Assembly: GCF_001435505.1 (NCBI RefSeq)
Contig: NZ_AZDO01000086.1
Span: 1 to 50,584 of the forward strand
Origin: Companilactobacillus futsaii JCM 17355
Lineage (GTDB): Bacteria; Bacillota; Bacilli; Lactobacillales; Lactobacillaceae
Reading direction: 5' to 3'
Length of the DNA stretch: 50,584 bases
The notes below the pieces were generated by a model. It made no database searches. It was given only the letters and a program-made list of their open reading frames with translations, and had not been told where the DNA came from. The stretch's first letter is position 1, and each line of letters starts with the position of its first letter. The position numbers and the translations under genes are program-made. Of this stretch, positions 37,993-46,881 are shown in pieces.

Positions 37993-39294
37993 TTACTTGT
38001 TAACGAGAATTTTATTCATATCGGCAATAAAACTTGGGTAAGAAACATCGATCGACTCAATGTTTTTAATTTGAAACGGACTATCAGTCAAAATTGAAGC
38101 TATACAAAGCATCATTGCTATTCGGTGATCGTTGTGACTGTCGACATCATCTTTAACTTTGATCTCCTGATTGCCATCAATTACGATTGTATCGTCGTTG
38201 ACTTGCATGACTATACCCAATTTGGCCAATTCAACCCGCATATTTCGAATGCGATCTGCTAGCTGCAGATGAACATCGTGAATACCTTCAATTACCGTTT
38301 GACCACTAGCTTGTGAAGCCATCAAAGCAATCAGCGGTATTTCATCAATAATAAAAGGTACTTGTTTATTAGTAATTTTAGTACCATGCAATTTTTGATG
38401 CTTAATAATTAAATCTCCGTATGGTTCAACACTATTAACTGAACGATGATCAACATAAATATGAGCTCCCATCTGCTTAGCAACATTCAAAAGCCCAATT
38501 CTGGTTGAATTTAGGCTGACTCGAGGCAAAGTTATCTGACTTCCTTCAGACAATAAAGCCCCCGCAATATACAAAGCAGCCGATGAAAAATCACCTGGGA
38601 TCGTAATACTTTGTCCTTCTAGGTGAGCTCCAGGATGAACAATAATCGTCGCTGGATCAACTGAAACATTACCACCAAAATAATTGAGTAATACTTCGGT
38701 ATGATTACGTGTGGCTTGCTTGCGTATAATCGTTGTGTCACTTTTGGCATAAATACCAGCTAACATTAAACTACTTTTGATTTGAGCACTAGAAATATCT
38801 TGATGATAGATGATACCTTTTAAATTCTCACTGCCTGTTATTTTGGCCGGCAATGAGTTTTCACCTAAGGGTTGATACGTTGCACCCATTTTTTGAAGAA
38901 GCTCCACTAAGCGATGATTAGGACGTTTAGAAAGGTAATCTCCTCCAAGTACTTCATACTGATTGGGACTACTTGCTAAAACGCCGAGTAATAAACTCTC
39001 AAGAGTTCCAACATTTTCGATGTTTAATGGTTTATCTAAAGACTTTAATTGATGATCCACACCCTTAATAACCATTGCTTTAGTACTAACTTCCGTGTGA
39101 ATCTTAGCTCCTAATTGTTGAAAAGTTTTAGCGGTAACAGCTAAATCATCAGCATAATTAAAATTGCCAATTTGAGTAACGCCACTAGCCAAAGATCCCA
39201 AAGTAATGGCCAAATGAGCAATACTTTTATCACCTGGGACCATCACTTCACCTTGAAACTTGAACTTGTGTGCTTTCGTATTATAGTTAAACAT
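37993..39294 (-). CDS. EPSP synthase (AroA)-like protein with altered active site
   Basis: A 433-aa protein with the full two-domain inside-out barrel of 3-phosphoshikimate 1-carboxyvinyltransferase: PGDKSIAH near 20-27, QIKSSLMLAG near 171, RNHTE near 196, IPGDFSSAALYIAG near 232, IDEIPLIAL near 316 and NDHRIAMM near 388. Several canonical residues are missing. The Arg of DKSISHR is Leu28, GNSGTTxR is replaced by ENVGTLES (94-100, Arg lost), and the catalytic Lys-Glu of LKVKE is Gln344-Leu345. GAGGTG precedes the ATG. It is not next to other aro genes. It may be a non-catalytic or re-purposed paralogue; annotation as AroA alone would mislead. Confidence 0.8.
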   Translation of the reverse strand: MFNYNTKAHKFKFQGEVMVPGDKSIAHLAITLGSLASGVTQIGNFNYADDLAVTAKTFQQLGAKIHTEVSTKAMVIKGVDHQLKSLDKPLNIENVGTLESLLLGVLASSPNQYEVLGGDYLSKRPNHRLVELLQKMGATYQPLGENSLPAKITGSENLKGIIYHQDISSAQIKSSLMLAGIYAKSDTTIIRKQATRNHTEVLLNYFGGNVSVDPATIIVHPGAHLEGQSITIPGDFSSAALYIAGALLSEGSQITLPRVSLNSTRIGLLNVAKQMGAHIYVDHRSVNSVEPYGDLIIKHQKLHGTKITNKQVPFIIDEIPLIALMASQASGQTVIEGIHDVHLQLADRIRNMRVELAKLGIVMQVNDDTIVIDGNQEIKVKDDVDSHNDHRIAMMLCIASILTDSPFQIKNIESIDVSYPSFIADMNKILVNK

Positions 39295-39403
39295 TTAAAT
39301 ACACCTCATTAATAAGCTGTTCATTATCTTTCTTCTCTCTTTGTTTTCTTACTGTTACGCTACCTAATTTCAGAGCATAAGACAAACTTTTAGTCTTGAG
39401 GAC

Positions 39404-39431
39404 AAAAAAATAGGGCTTTCGCCCTATCAAT
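39404..39431 (-). terminator. Terminator after the dipeptidase gene
   Basis: ATAGGGC-TTTC-GCCCTAT hairpin followed by TTTTTTT on the minus strand. Confidence 0.8.
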
Positions 39432-39439
39432 TTTTTACG

Positions 39440-40774
39440 TTAAAAACATAATCTGTAGATTGCTTCAGCAAATATTTCCATAGCTTTTCTCATATCTGCT
39501 TTACTCCAATTTTCATTAGCTTGGTGCATGAAATCTGGAGTAGTTGGCAACATTCCACCAAATGCTACACAATTGTGCATGGTTCTAGCAAAGGTTGCTC
39601 CACCAGAAATTGCTGGTTGTGATTTAGTATCACCTGTTAAGTCTTGATAAGTTTGCATCAAAGTCTTAACCAAAGTACTATCCGTTGGTACATAAAGTGG
39701 TGCAACGTAATCGAAGTTTTCGTATCTCATGTCATATTTGGCTACAGCATCGGATACTTTTTGAATCAGTTCATCGTGATCGATTTTTACTGGGATTCTC
39801 ATATCAATTTGTATCTTAGATTCTTCTGGTGTGATCTTCAAACTAGAAATATTGAAAGTCAATTTACCGGAAACATCATCCGATACATGACCCAATAAAT
39901 TAGTAGCATTAGCATCTTCACCAAAGTCTTTCAAAAATTGCAATACTTTGATATCAGGATAAACGTCAGCTAAAGCAATTCCTAATCTAACTACAGCGTT
40001 AGTTCCTTCTGGAGCATTCATAGCATGAACTGAATGTCCATGAACTTCGATACCATCAGCTGTTTGGTCGGCTTCAAAATTATGAGCTTTCAAAGCTGCC
40101 ATTACTTCATCTTGTTTTGGACCGTTGTAAATTGCCTTACCGGGTACAGCATTGAAGGCATTTTCTAAATCAATATTTAATTCAGTTGATCCAGGTCCAA
40201 ATAAGTGTGACTGTTGCAAACCTTTTTCCGCGTAAATCAATGGAAATTCAGCATCTGGTGCAATACCTAAATCAATTGGATCTTCTTTCTTATTGTATTC
40301 AGCTAAGCATCTCCAAAGAATCTCTTCGTCAGTACCAAAGATCACACGAATCTTTTTATTTAATTTATAACCTTTGTCGAGGATAGATTTAACGGCATAA
40401 ATAGCAGCAATTGTAGGTCCCTTGTCATCTTGAGTTCCACGACCGTACAACTTGCCATCTTTTTCAGTCAATTGATAAGGCTCTACATCCCAAGCCTCTA
40501 AATTACCAGCTGGCACTTCATCAACGTGACCTACGATACCAAAGGTCTCATCGCCTTCACCAATATCAGCATAGCCATAGTAGCCATCTGGATCTTCATA
40601 AGTCTTAAAACCTAGATTACCGATAATTTCCAAAACTTTATCCAAAGCAGCTTTAGGACCCTTACCAAAAGGTGCATTAGGTTCAGCTGGTTCGTTGTAT
40701 GAGGCAACACCAACTAATTTACCTAAATCCTTAATCGCTGCATCTTGAATTTCATCTGTAATAAATTTTTCCAT
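39440..40774 (-). CDS. M20 Sapep-family dipeptidase
   Basis: A metal-dependent dipeptidase of about 444 residues, cytoplasmic. Metal and catalytic residues lie in VGHVDEVPAGN (His and Asp near 84-86), YGRGTQDDKGPT (Asp), FGTDEEILWRC (Glu pair) and APDAEFP, with HQANENW near the C-terminus. The ATG at 40774 is preceded by GGGGGAAAG; an in-frame codon five residues upstream is not favoured. It follows a YfcC permease gene by 28 bp, so peptide or amino-acid uptake and cleavage are probably linked. Confidence 0.87.
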   Translation of the reverse strand: MEKFITDEIQDAAIKDLGKLVGVASYNEPAEPNAPFGKGPKAALDKVLEIIGNLGFKTYEDPDGYYGYADIGEGDETFGIVGHVDEVPAGNLEAWDVEPYQLTEKDGKLYGRGTQDDKGPTIAAIYAVKSILDKGYKLNKKIRVIFGTDEEILWRCLAEYNKKEDPIDLGIAPDAEFPLIYAEKGLQQSHLFGPGSTELNIDLENAFNAVPGKAIYNGPKQDEVMAALKAHNFEADQTADGIEVHGHSVHAMNAPEGTNAVVRLGIALADVYPDIKVLQFLKDFGEDANATNLLGHVSDDVSGKLTFNISSLKITPEESKIQIDMRIPVKIDHDELIQKVSDAVAKYDMRYENFDYVAPLYVPTDSTLVKTLMQTYQDLTGDTKSQPAISGGATFARTMHNCVAFGGMLPTTPDFMHQANENWSKADMRKAMEIFAEAIYRLCF

Positions 40775-40802
40775 TATTCTTTCCCCCATTATTTAAACAA
40801 AA

Positions 40803-42308
40803 TTACTTAAACATCGAGCAAATAACTAAGAAGACTGCAATTACCACGAATAAAATAGCAACCAACTTCCACATGTACTTCCACCATTTAACGATACTTA
40901 CGTGTCCAATAGCTAAAGCACCCATAACGATACCTGAAGTTGGTGTGATCAAGTTAACTAATCCTGAAGCTGATTGATAAGCTGTGATAACTAATGATCC
41001 GTCAACGCCAGAGAACTTACCTAGTGGTCCCATGATTCCCATTGTAGCAGCAGCTAGTCCTGAAGTTGAAGGAATCAAGAATGACATAGGAATGTAGAAA
41101 ATGTATGTCAAAACAATGAAGACACCAGCAGAAAGATTTTGCAATCCTGTTTCACCAGCATGTAGAACTGTAGCAGTAATGTAACCATTGTTCATGATAA
41201 CTTGAATACCACGAGCAACCGCAACGATAATCGCAACACTCAAGAATTCATTCATACCATTCAAGAAAGCATCGATATATTCTGATTCTTTCATCCCAAA
41301 GATGAACATGATGATAACTGACATCATGAAGAATAGAGTTGTGATTTCTGTAAAGTACCATGTACCAAGTGGCGCAATGTCTTTACCAATCAAAGCACCT
41401 AAGAATGGTACGTTTGTTAACCATTTTGTAAAACTGTCAAAGAACGTCCAATTTGGATTCAAACTTGACCAAGGAATCAAACTAGTGATCATAACTACAA
41501 AAGTAAGTGCAAATAGCCATAGAACACTCTTTTGTTTCTTAGTTAGTTTTTCACCAATTGTTCTGTCAGCCATTGAGAATTCTTCCAAATCCTTTTGACG
41601 GCGTTCAAAAACGTATGATTGTGATGGATCTTTTTTAATTTTATCTGCATAGTGCATGACGTAAAAAATACTGATTCCAGTTACCAAAATCAAAAGAATG
41701 AAACGTGGAATCAACCCGTCACCAGGTGAAATATTGATTGTTTGTGAAGCAACACCAGTCGCAAATGGGTTAACTGTTGAAGCCAAACATCCAACTTGTG
41801 AACCAATTAAAGCTAGAGAAATCGCTGTGATCGAGTCATAACCAACACTGATCATAACTGGAATCAAGATTGGGTAGAAAGCGATTGTTTCTTCACCCAT
41901 ACCATAAGTTGAACCACCAATGGCAAATAATGTCATTAAAATAGGAATAAGAGCCTTTTCTTTACCCTTATACTTCTGAACGGTAGAACTGATACCATCA
42001 TCCAAGGCCTTAGTCTTATTGACGACACCTAAAAATCCACCGATAACCAGGATAAATAACGAGACTGAAATTGATCCTTCAGTAACATCGGTACCAACCA
42101 TTCCGTTGATCGGTGCTAAAAATACGTCCCAAATACCTTGAGGACTGCTTGCGCGGGCTTTATACGTACCTGCAATAATATTTCCTGCTTTAGTGGTTGC
42201 GTACTCACCTGCTGGTATAATCCAAGTCAAAATGGCAACTAAAATAATTAAGAAGAATAAAATTGTATATGCCGACGGCATTTGCCATTTTTTAGCTTTT
42301 TTTCCCAT
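40803..42308 (-). CDS. YfcC-family transporter
   Basis: A 501-aa membrane protein with 11-12 hydrophobic helices. Family features are PSAYTILFFLIILVAILTWIIPAGEY at the N-terminus, IGGSTYGMGEETIAFYP near 135-151, and STSGLAAATMGIMGPLG near 420. YfcC members are related to C4-dicarboxylate and arginine/ornithine carriers; the substrate is uncertain, but the dipeptidase neighbour suggests a peptide or amino acid. AGGAGGG precedes the ATG. A perfect cre site lies about 115 bp upstream. Confidence 0.85.
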   Translation of the reverse strand: MGKKAKKWQMPSAYTILFFLIILVAILTWIIPAGEYATTKAGNIIAGTYKARASSPQGIWDVFLAPINGMVGTDVTEGSISVSLFILVIGGFLGVVNKTKALDDGISSTVQKYKGKEKALIPILMTLFAIGGSTYGMGEETIAFYPILIPVMISVGYDSITAISLALIGSQVGCLASTVNPFATGVASQTINISPGDGLIPRFILLILVTGISIFYVMHYADKIKKDPSQSYVFERRQKDLEEFSMADRTIGEKLTKKQKSVLWLFALTFVVMITSLIPWSSLNPNWTFFDSFTKWLTNVPFLGALIGKDIAPLGTWYFTEITTLFFMMSVIIMFIFGMKESEYIDAFLNGMNEFLSVAIIVAVARGIQVIMNNGYITATVLHAGETGLQNLSAGVFIVLTYIFYIPMSFLIPSTSGLAAATMGIMGPLGKFSGVDGSLVITAYQSASGLVNLITPTSGIVMGALAIGHVSIVKWWKYMWKLVAILFVVIAVFLVICSMFK

Positions 42309-42423
42309 GAATCAACCCTCCTATATATATTTATAATATAGTTTCAGGATATACGATAAAATAAACTATTACAATGGTTTCCATGGAAATATTTGTAAAT
42401 AAATTTTCCCTTAATGCCAGTTG

Positions 42424-42437
42424 TGTAAACGATTACA
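42424..42437. promoter_or_regulatory. cre site between the YfcC operon and a divergent gene
   Basis: TGTAAACGATTACA, identical to the cre site at 16067-16080. It is 115 bp from the YfcC start and 42 bp from the divergent gene's start, and may control either. Confidence 0.7.
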
Positions 42438-42478
42438 AAATATTACAATATTATTAGATTTAAGAGGGAGACATTAAA

Positions 42479-43021
42479 ATGACTGATACGATCGAATTCG
42501 GAAAAAGAATCAATCATCGTCCATTAATTGTCAGTTTCATTGGAGGTTTTTTCGTTGGTGGTTTGGGGTTAACCGCTAACATAAAAGTTGCAATAATATC
42601 ATTTTTGGCCGTTTTATTTTTATTACTTTGCATCTATTTTTCAGCCAATTTACCAAAAATTTTTGGTCACTGGCAATTAGAAAATCATGGAATTTCGTAC
42701 TACAAAATGAACTCTTATTGGGATAAATTAAAAATAATTCTTTTTCCCAATCGAACTGAATTTCAATTTATCAGCTATTCGCAGATCAAGGGATTTAAAG
42801 TGATCGAGCGTGAAAAAGAATACGACTTAAACAATCTCTTAACCATTAATCCAGCTAAGCAGTCATTCTTACCTTTCCTGAGAAAACCATTTTTTCTAAG
42901 ATTAGAAATCAATCAAGATAAAATTGATTTGGATCTTAGTTATAACCAATTTCACGATTCTAAAAATACTTTGTTTCGTTTGAGTAACGTCTTAAAGAAG
43001 TTGGCAGAAAAAATCAATTAA
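42479..43021 (+). CDS. hypothetical membrane protein, 180 aa
   Basis: I do not recognise the family. Two adjacent hydrophobic helices cover about residues 14-55 (PLIVSFIGGFFVGGLGL and AIISFLAVLFLLLCIYF). They are followed by a soluble domain rich in beta-type segments and aromatic residues (HWQLENHGISYYKMNSYWDKLKI, SYSQIKGFKVI). The C-terminus is basic. The layout resembles small PH-like or YcxB-type membrane-anchored domains, but this is only a resemblance. GAGGGAG precedes the ATG. It is divergent from the YfcC-dipeptidase operon and ends in a terminator. Confidence 0.72.
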   Translation: MTDTIEFGKRINHRPLIVSFIGGFFVGGLGLTANIKVAIISFLAVLFLLLCIYFSANLPKIFGHWQLENHGISYYKMNSYWDKLKIILFPNRTEFQFISYSQIKGFKVIEREKEYDLNNLLTINPAKQSFLPFLRKPFFLRLEINQDKIDLDLSYNQFHDSKNTLFRLSNVLKKLAEKIN

Positions 43022-43023
43022 TA

Positions 43024-43070
43024 TTAAAGCCTCATCAAAATGCCTTGATGCACTTTAGTGAGGCTTTAAT
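43024..43070. terminator. Bidirectional terminator
   Basis: TTAAAGCCTCA pairs with TGAGGCTTTAA, with an inner CATCAA/TTGATG stem, between convergent genes. Confidence 0.8.
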
Positions 43071-43087
43071 TTTCATCTCAGTTTCCT

Positions 43088-43585
43088 TTAATCTATAGTT
43101 AAATGTCCTAAGAATTCATCTTTTTGTAAAAATTCAGTTTTTCTTTGCTTTAAACGTTTTTCAAATCCTTGGCAAAGGTATTTTTCTTCGTTAGTTTCTG
43201 GAATAATTGTGGGAATTTCTATTTTGTCATTTGACTTTAAAACAATTAAAGTGCAAAAACTAGTAAAAGCGATTTCTGTTTGATCAGTTTGTATGTCATG
43301 ACTAATAACCTTTGTAAATACTTCTACTTGACGATGATATACACCAGTTACAAAAGACTCCATTTTAATGAACTTATCAGTCGTAATTGGTTTCCAAAAA
43401 TTAATGTGGTCATAACCTGCAGTAGCAATCTTGCCTTTGACGAATTTAAAACTCGCTAATCCAGCATTTTCATCCAATAGACTCAGGGTTTTTCCACCAA
43501 AAAGCGTCTGCTTATCATTTAAATCTTTATCAAAAATTATTCGTTCACTAATTGTTCTCGTTTGTTGACACGTCTTTTGACTCAT
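43088..43585 (-). CDS. acyl-CoA thioesterase (hotdog fold)
   Basis: A 165-aa single hotdog-domain protein of the YkhA/YciA acyl-CoA hydrolase group. The active-site region is ISERIIFDKDLNDKQTLFGGKTLSLLDENAGLA in part, with the conserved N-GG and Asp positions, followed by DHINFWKPI. These enzymes split acyl-CoA thioesters in the cytoplasm. AGAGAGG precedes the ATG. It is a single gene between two convergent or divergent small genes. The acyl chain preference is unknown. Confidence 0.82.
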   Translation of the reverse strand: MSQKTCQQTRTISERIIFDKDLNDKQTLFGGKTLSLLDENAGLASFKFVKGKIATAGYDHINFWKPITTDKFIKMESFVTGVYHRQVEVFTKVISHDIQTDQTEIAFTSFCTLIVLKSNDKIEIPTIIPETNEEKYLCQGFEKRLKQRKTEFLQKDEFLGHLTID

Positions 43586-43708
43586 AATCTACCTCTCTAA
43601 AGATATTTTAATAGTAGTTTTTAGTTAGAACAATCTTTTTTGACAAATGTTAACCGCTACCAAATAAATTATATTATTATAGTAGTAATACAAACTCCGG
43701 AGGAAATT

Positions 43709-43972
43709 ATGGCATTTTTACTATGGTACACTAACTATTTTGTAGACATTAATTCTGATAAATTAATTGATCCTAAAAAGATTGATGCTTTTGAAAAACT
43801 CGGTGATATTTTTACTAATGGTGACTTTTCGTCATGGCATGTAAAATCACAATTAGATGAAGAAGATTTTAATAGACATTTGAATAAACTAATAAGTGAG
43901 CATACCGAAATCAGCCCTGATGATGTAACCGTTACCAAAGGCATTGATGGTGGTCCTCTCAAAATGCTATAA
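43709..43972 (+). CDS. small hypothetical protein, 87 aa
   Basis: An acidic soluble protein that I do not recognise, beginning MAFLLWYTNYFVDINSDKLI and ending TVTKGIDGGPLKML. The start at 43709 is decided by CCGGAGG five bases upstream; a reading from 43640 has no ribosome binding site. The gene stands alone and has its own strong terminator, which supports it being real. No signal peptide or membrane helix is seen. Confidence 0.72.
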   Translation: MAFLLWYTNYFVDINSDKLIDPKKIDAFEKLGDIFTNGDFSSWHVKSQLDEEDFNRHLNKLISEHTEISPDDVTVTKGIDGGPLKML

Positions 43973-44002
43973 ACGAACCTAGAATTTTAGGTTCGTTTTT
44001 TG
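43971..44002 (+). terminator. Terminator after the 87-aa gene
   Basis: AAACGAACCTA pairs with TAGGTTCGTTT, followed by a T run. Confidence 0.85.
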
Positions 44003-44086
44003 ATTAAATTTTTTTCAAAATTTGTTCCCAAACATAAGTAAAAAATTATATAATATATAAAATAAATTCAAAGAGGGAGATTTCTT

Positions 44087-45673
44087 ATGATTTTAATCGC
44101 ACTTTCAGCTGTTATTTTGCCCTTAATTCTTCTAGGTATTCTCAATATGCCAGCTACTAAAGGAATGTCGATCAGTGCCGCGATTGTTTTATTAGAGGGT
44201 TATTTTATTTGGAAAATGCCCAGTAAAGTCCTATTAGCTTCAGTTCTTCAATCCATCCACAAAGCCTTGCCCATCCTTTGGATTCTCTTTGGTGCTTTGA
44301 TGATGTTGAACATCTTACAACACACCGGGGCAATTGATCGAATCAATTCAGGATTCCATCAAATTTCTGGAGATATGCGACTCCAATTGATTTTAGTAGC
44401 CTTTTTGTTCGGTGGCTTGATCGAAGGAGTTTCCGGATTCGGGACACCGGCAATGGTTACTGCTCCTTTAATGATTGCTCTGGGATATTCACCCATGGCT
44501 GCGGTAACTTTGTCATTAGTAGCTGATTCAACTCCAGCTTCATTTGGTGCTGTAGGAACGCCATTGACAGTTGGACTTAGTAATGTCAGCGATAAAAGTG
44601 AATTTTTAAACAATATAGGTCAACGTATTACTCAATTAGATCTATTTTCAGGAACATTTATGCCACTGCTACTTGTCTTTATGCTGATTTTCCTCTTTGG
44701 TAAAAATGACGCTCATAAAACTAAAGATTTCATGGCTCTCATCCCTTGGACATTATTCATTGGCTTAATTTATAGTTTCTTTGCTATCTTAATATCCTTT
44801 TTAATTAGTTATGAATTTGTTTCCATTTTGGCACCTTTCTTCACAATTATTATTGCGATTGCTTCAATTAAGTTTAATTTCTTATTGCCAAAAGACATTA
44901 TAAAAAAACCTTGGACTACTTCAATTAAAGAAATCAAATCAACACATTCTATGTCTTTGTTGACTGCCTGGTCACCTTATATCGTAGTTATCTTGTTACT
45001 TTTAGCTACCAGAACTATCATGCCATTAAAGAATTTCCTAACTCAAAACATCAATTTATCATGGAATAATATTTTGGGATTTAAACAAATCAATTCCGAC
45101 TGGGAATTTCTCTATTCACCTGGTACCTTGTTGACGACTGCCGCTATTATTGGTTTATTGCTTCAAGTTAAATCGCTCAAACCTTTCTTGCCTACTGCCA
45201 AAAAAGTTGCTCTTTCAATGAAATCTACTGCGATTGCTTTGATAGTAACTTTGATCATGGTACAAATTTTCACTAACTCAGAACTAAATCTCAAAGATAT
45301 CCCTAGCATGCCAATGTATATCGCACAAGTTATTTCCAAATACTTATCTTCTGTTTGGATCGTCATCGCTCCATTCCTAGGACAATTAGGTTCATTCGTA
45401 ACCGGCAGTACTACTGTTTCAACTTTGACATTCGGACAGATTCAAGCCGATATCGCTACTAAAGCTGGTGTTGGAACTGACTTAGTATTGGCAGCTCAAC
45501 TGATTGGTGCTGCTGCTGGTAACATGATCTGCGTTCACAATATCGTTTCAGTCAGTTCAGTTGTCGGACTTACTGGCCAAGAAGGAAATATTTTGAGAAA
45601 AACTGCTGTACCGGCTTTAATTTATGGATTAGTCGTTGGTATCGTTGGTTTTATCTTTACACTCTTTATCTAA
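44087..45673 (+). CDS. lctP: L-lactate permease (LctP family)
   Basis: A 528-aa polytopic membrane protein of the lactate permease family, which exchanges lactate or glycolate with protons. Signatures are GLIEGVSGFGTPAMVTAPLMIALG near 107-130, DSTPASFGAVGTPLTVGL near 150-167, and the C-terminal FLGQLGSFVTGSTTVSTLTFG followed by AAGNMICVHN. The length is close to the family norm. GAGGGAG precedes the ATG. It is monocistronic, between two strong terminators. Confidence 0.93.
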   Translation: MILIALSAVILPLILLGILNMPATKGMSISAAIVLLEGYFIWKMPSKVLLASVLQSIHKALPILWILFGALMMLNILQHTGAIDRINSGFHQISGDMRLQLILVAFLFGGLIEGVSGFGTPAMVTAPLMIALGYSPMAAVTLSLVADSTPASFGAVGTPLTVGLSNVSDKSEFLNNIGQRITQLDLFSGTFMPLLLVFMLIFLFGKNDAHKTKDFMALIPWTLFIGLIYSFFAILISFLISYEFVSILAPFFTIIIAIASIKFNFLLPKDIIKKPWTTSIKEIKSTHSMSLLTAWSPYIVVILLLLATRTIMPLKNFLTQNINLSWNNILGFKQINSDWEFLYSPGTLLTTAAIIGLLLQVKSLKPFLPTAKKVALSMKSTAIALIVTLIMVQIFTNSELNLKDIPSMPMYIAQVISKYLSSVWIVIAPFLGQLGSFVTGSTTVSTLTFGQIQADIATKAGVGTDLVLAAQLIGAAAGNMICVHNIVSVSSVVGLTGQEGNILRKTAVPALIYGLVVGIVGFIFTLFI

Positions 45674-45682
45674 TTATCTAAT

Positions 45683-45732
45683 CAAAAAACTCCGTTAGAA
45701 AATCAAATCTGACTTTCTAACGGAGTTTTTCT
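45683..45732. terminator. Bidirectional terminator between lctP and pyrD
   Basis: AAAAACTCCGTTAGAAA pairs perfectly with TTTCTAACGGAGTTTTT. Confidence 0.9.
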
Positions 45733-45735
45733 ATT

Positions 45736-46881
45736 TTATTCGTGAAATGATGCTCCAGAATTAGCATCCAATTCCACTTTTTTATCTTCATTAATTGGAA
45801 TAACAGTTATATCTCCAGAATCTCTAATTGGAGCTTCACAAACATTTTGATAATCATTTGAATTAATAATTTCATTTTCTGATAAATATTGATTAATTTG
45901 TTTCATTAAAGTGGGGCCGTTATAAATAAAGCCTGTATAAACTTGAACTAAGCTTGCTCCAGCATCTAAAGCTACCTTGGCATCTTCAGGTGTAAATACT
46001 CCACCAGAAAACATAATTGGTAAGTTAGGAAACGCTTCATGAATCGCTCTAGTTAAACTAAGTGACTTCTTGAAGATTGGCTTACCACTGAGGCCACCGC
46101 CTTCATTTTTATGAGCTGACTTGAGGTTGTCATGAATTGGACTAGGGTTTGAAGCCGTATTAGTTAAAATAATTCCGTCCATCAAACCGTCAGTTTCTTG
46201 AATCAATTCAATTAATTGTTTGGCTGTGATGTCATTGCCAAATTTACAAAAGACTGGTTCTTTGATATGTAAATTGTGAATCTTTTGCAACAAGTTCTTA
46301 GCTACAGGGATTTCTTGTAAAGTCGTGACACCTTTTTGATTAGGACAACTTTGATTTAAAGCAATGTAATTACCAAAGGAATGGATTTCTTTGATGTCTT
46401 CAACCATCTCTTGGACCATCTCTTCACTATTCAAACCATGCCCCGGAGCCACACTGATACCGACTTTAACGTGCTTGGGAGTATTAGCTAAGTGACGTCT
46501 CGTTTCTTCAACGCCTAAATTATTTAAACCCATGCGGTTGATAATAGCGTTGTCTTCTGGCAGACGAAAAATCCGTTTTTTCTTGTTGCCAGGTTGATCA
46601 TTTTTGGTGATACTACCAATTTCAACAAATCCTGCACCTAAAGCGCCTAGACTGTTATAAAATTCAGCTTTTTTATCAAAACCTGCGGCAATACCAATTG
46701 GTGAATCGAAAGTAACTCCTTTGACAGTCACCTTAATATTATTAGGCTTTTTAGCTTGAAACATTTTTTCTAAAACTTCAGGCGTTTTATTAAACATTTT
46801 CAAACCACTAGCTACCAAATGGTGGTCAACTTCAGGATCACCTTTAAAAATCACTGGACGAACTAATTTATATAGACTCAT
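45736..46881 (-). CDS. pyrD: dihydroorotate dehydrogenase, class 2-like
   Basis: Oxidises dihydroorotate to orotate. The 381-aa protein has a class 2 type N-terminal extension (LYKLVRPVIFKGDPEVDHHL), then GIAAGFDKKAE, IGSITKNDQPGNKKKRIFRL, INRMGLNNLG and GGLSGKP. Class 2 enzymes use a Ser in NxSSPN, but here the motif is NQSCPNQKG with Cys179, the residue used by class 1 enzymes. About 35 extra residues follow the usual C-terminus. Its ATG overlaps the pyrE stop as TAATG. It is the last gene of the pyr operon. Confidence 0.9.
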   Translation of the reverse strand: MSLYKLVRPVIFKGDPEVDHHLVASGLKMFNKTPEVLEKMFQAKKPNNIKVTVKGVTFDSPIGIAAGFDKKAEFYNSLGALGAGFVEIGSITKNDQPGNKKKRIFRLPEDNAIINRMGLNNLGVEETRRHLANTPKHVKVGISVAPGHGLNSEEMVQEMVEDIKEIHSFGNYIALNQSCPNQKGVTTLQEIPVAKNLLQKIHNLHIKEPVFCKFGNDITAKQLIELIQETDGLMDGIILTNTASNPSPIHDNLKSAHKNEGGGLSGKPIFKKSLSLTRAIHEAFPNLPIMFSGGVFTPEDAKVALDAGASLVQVYTGFIYNGPTLMKQINQYLSENEIINSNDYQNVCEAPIRDSGDITVIPINEDKKVELDANSGASFHE

